The notes under the pieces are model-generated. The model had not been told where the DNA came from. It made no database searches and saw only the letters and a program-made list of their open reading frames with translations. The position numbers and the translations under genes are program-made. From Pseudomonadota bacterium (GTDB lineage: Bacteria; Pseudomonadota; Alphaproteobacteria; Acetobacterales; Acetobacteraceae): a stretch of DNA of 6,264 bases. Positions 5,727 through 6,264 of the stretch are shown piece after piece. The number at the start of each line of letters is the position of its first letter. Positions within the stretch are counted from its first letter, which is position 1. The stretch spans positions 1 to 6,264 of the forward strand of contig JAKBCB010000233.1 of NCBI GenBank assembly GCA_021808185.1. The letters run 5' to 3'.

Positions 5727-5748
5727 CATCGGGATCGTCGGCTTTGGA

Positions 5749-5952
5749 TTACTTAAAGGCGCAGCCGGCCTTGAGCCCGAACATCTTGAAGATCATCGCC
5801 GCCGGGCAGAAGCCCGTAACGCCGGCTTGCAGCATGTTCAGCCCGGCGAAGGCCGTCAGCAGGAACCAGTACGGGCTGACGTACCAGCCGAGGGCGAGCC
5901 CCACCAGCACCACAAGCCCCGCGAAGCTCAGCACTGCATTGTCGATGGTCAT
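5749..5952 (-). CDS. DUF2892 (YgaP-type) inner-membrane protein
   Basis: 67-residue protein with two hydrophobic spans (about 7-25 and 28-46) and the DUF2892 hallmark QAGVTGFCPAAMI (42-54). The same domain forms the membrane part of YgaP, where it follows a sulfur-transferring rhodanese; free-standing versions are common near sulfur-related genes. Cys49 in the FCP motif and Cys64 near the C-terminus are the only cysteines. The biochemical role of isolated DUF2892 proteins is not established, and proposed links to sulfur transfer or export are tentative. ATG 5952 has a strong AAAGGAG (5965-5959) 6 nt upstream that overlaps the thioredoxin stop codon, so the two genes are almost certainly cotranscribed. 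The gap to the AhpD-like gene (72 bp) holds a strong hairpin. Confidence 0.9.
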   Translation of the reverse strand: MTIDNAVLSFAGLVVLVGLALGWYVSPYWFLLTAFAGLNMLQAGVTGFCPAAMIFKMFGLKAGCAFK

Positions 5953-5963
5953 CGAATTCTCCT

Positions 5964-6264
5964 TTATGATTGGACACCGGCGAGGTGCTGGCGCACCCAG
6001 CCGACGATGGCGTTGGCGTCACGCGCCCCGGCGGTCTGCGCGAGGGTGCGACCGCCGGAGAACAGGTACATCGCGGGGATGCCGCGCACGCCGAGTTGCG
6101 CCGATACATTCGGCGCCTCGTCGGCGTTCAGTTTGAGCAGGCGCACTTGCGGCTCCAGCGTCGCCGCCGCGCGTTCGAACATCGGCGCCATCGCGCGGCA
6201 CGGGCCGCACCACGGCGCCCAGACGTCGAGCAGCACCGGTATGCCGTCGTGGCGCAGGTGCCGC
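5964..6264 (-). CDS. Thioredoxin, TrxC (thioredoxin 2)-like; 5' end outside window
   Basis: C-terminal 99 residues of a cytosolic disulfide reductase. The visible part covers the PVLLDVWAPWCGPCRAMAPMFE active-site strand and helix, with redox cysteines at visible residues 19 and 22. It continues through KLNADEAPNVSAQLGVRGIP with the cis-proline (visible residue 63, 44 after the first cysteine as in E. coli Trx), then GGR and a final WVRQHL helix. The usual Thr after the cis-Pro is Ala (IPA). The APMFERAA and WVRQHL segments favour the TrxC type, which carries an N-terminal zinc ribbon; that region lies beyond the right edge, so it cannot be confirmed. A GTG at 6236 is only an internal valine codon: the open frame and fold continue upstream of it. 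First visible gene of the cluster, 11 bp before DUF2892, and a likely electron donor to the AhpD-like protein. Confidence 0.9.
   Translation of the reverse strand, partial: RHLRHDGIPVLLDVWAPWCGPCRAMAPMFERAAATLEPQVRLLKLNADEAPNVSAQLGVRGIPAMYLFSGGRTLAQTAGARDANAIVGWVRQHLAGVQS

Noticed and set aside
1..6264. Mobile element, CRISPR, tRNA or phage-like content
   Set aside because: No transposase, integrase, regularly spaced repeat array, tRNA-like fold or target-site duplication was seen. The genes are housekeeping or stress-type with uniform composition.

Overview
The window is GC-rich, densely coded bacterial DNA. It most likely comes from a proteobacterium (Pseudomonadota): it carries a long-Q-loop cytochrome bd-I oxidase with a CydX subunit, a CydD assembly transporter, and a TrxC/DUF2892/AhpD-like redox cluster. 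The sequence alone does not settle the class or genus. There is no sign of mobile elements, rRNA, tRNA or CRISPR, and the long open frames antisense to the real genes are GC-driven shadows.

Left part (1-4280): a cytochrome bd module. cydD (partial, minus strand, running off the left edge) diverges from cydA-cydB-cydX (plus strand). The two share a 133-bp, locally AT-rich intergenic region (1286-1418) with phased TTAG repeats and a degenerate FNR/ANR-like site. CydA has every haem ligand and quinol-site residue checked. CydB is full length. CydX is a 39-residue GTG-started peptide that automated callers can easily miss. CydD (with CydC, presumably beyond the left edge) is needed to assemble the oxidase.

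Right part (4300-6264): a five-gene minus-strand redox cluster that converges on cydX with a 19-bp gap. In transcription order it is a TrxC-like thioredoxin (5' end outside the window), a DUF2892 membrane protein, an AhpD-core (CxxC) protein, an ArsR-family repressor and a class I SAM-dependent methyltransferase. The first three are closely spaced, with a perfect 12-bp GC hairpin before the AhpD-like gene. The repressor and methyltransferase overlap by ATGA and have a good sigma70-type promoter of their own. An inverted repeat lies between its -35 and -10, and the predicted transcription start falls on the repressor's start codon.

The regulator lacks the ELCVCDL metal site and resembles the BigR/SqrR/YgaV persulfide-sensing branch, but keeps only one of the two sensing cysteines. 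DUF2892, thioredoxin and BigR-like regulators recur in reactive-sulfur and redox responses, and cytochrome bd is known to be sulfide-tolerant. A working hypothesis is therefore that this locus combines a sulfide/oxidant-tolerant terminal oxidase with thiol-redox defence. The individual genes are familiar families; the new aspects, if any, are the arrangement, the one-cysteine sensor and the regulatory architecture.
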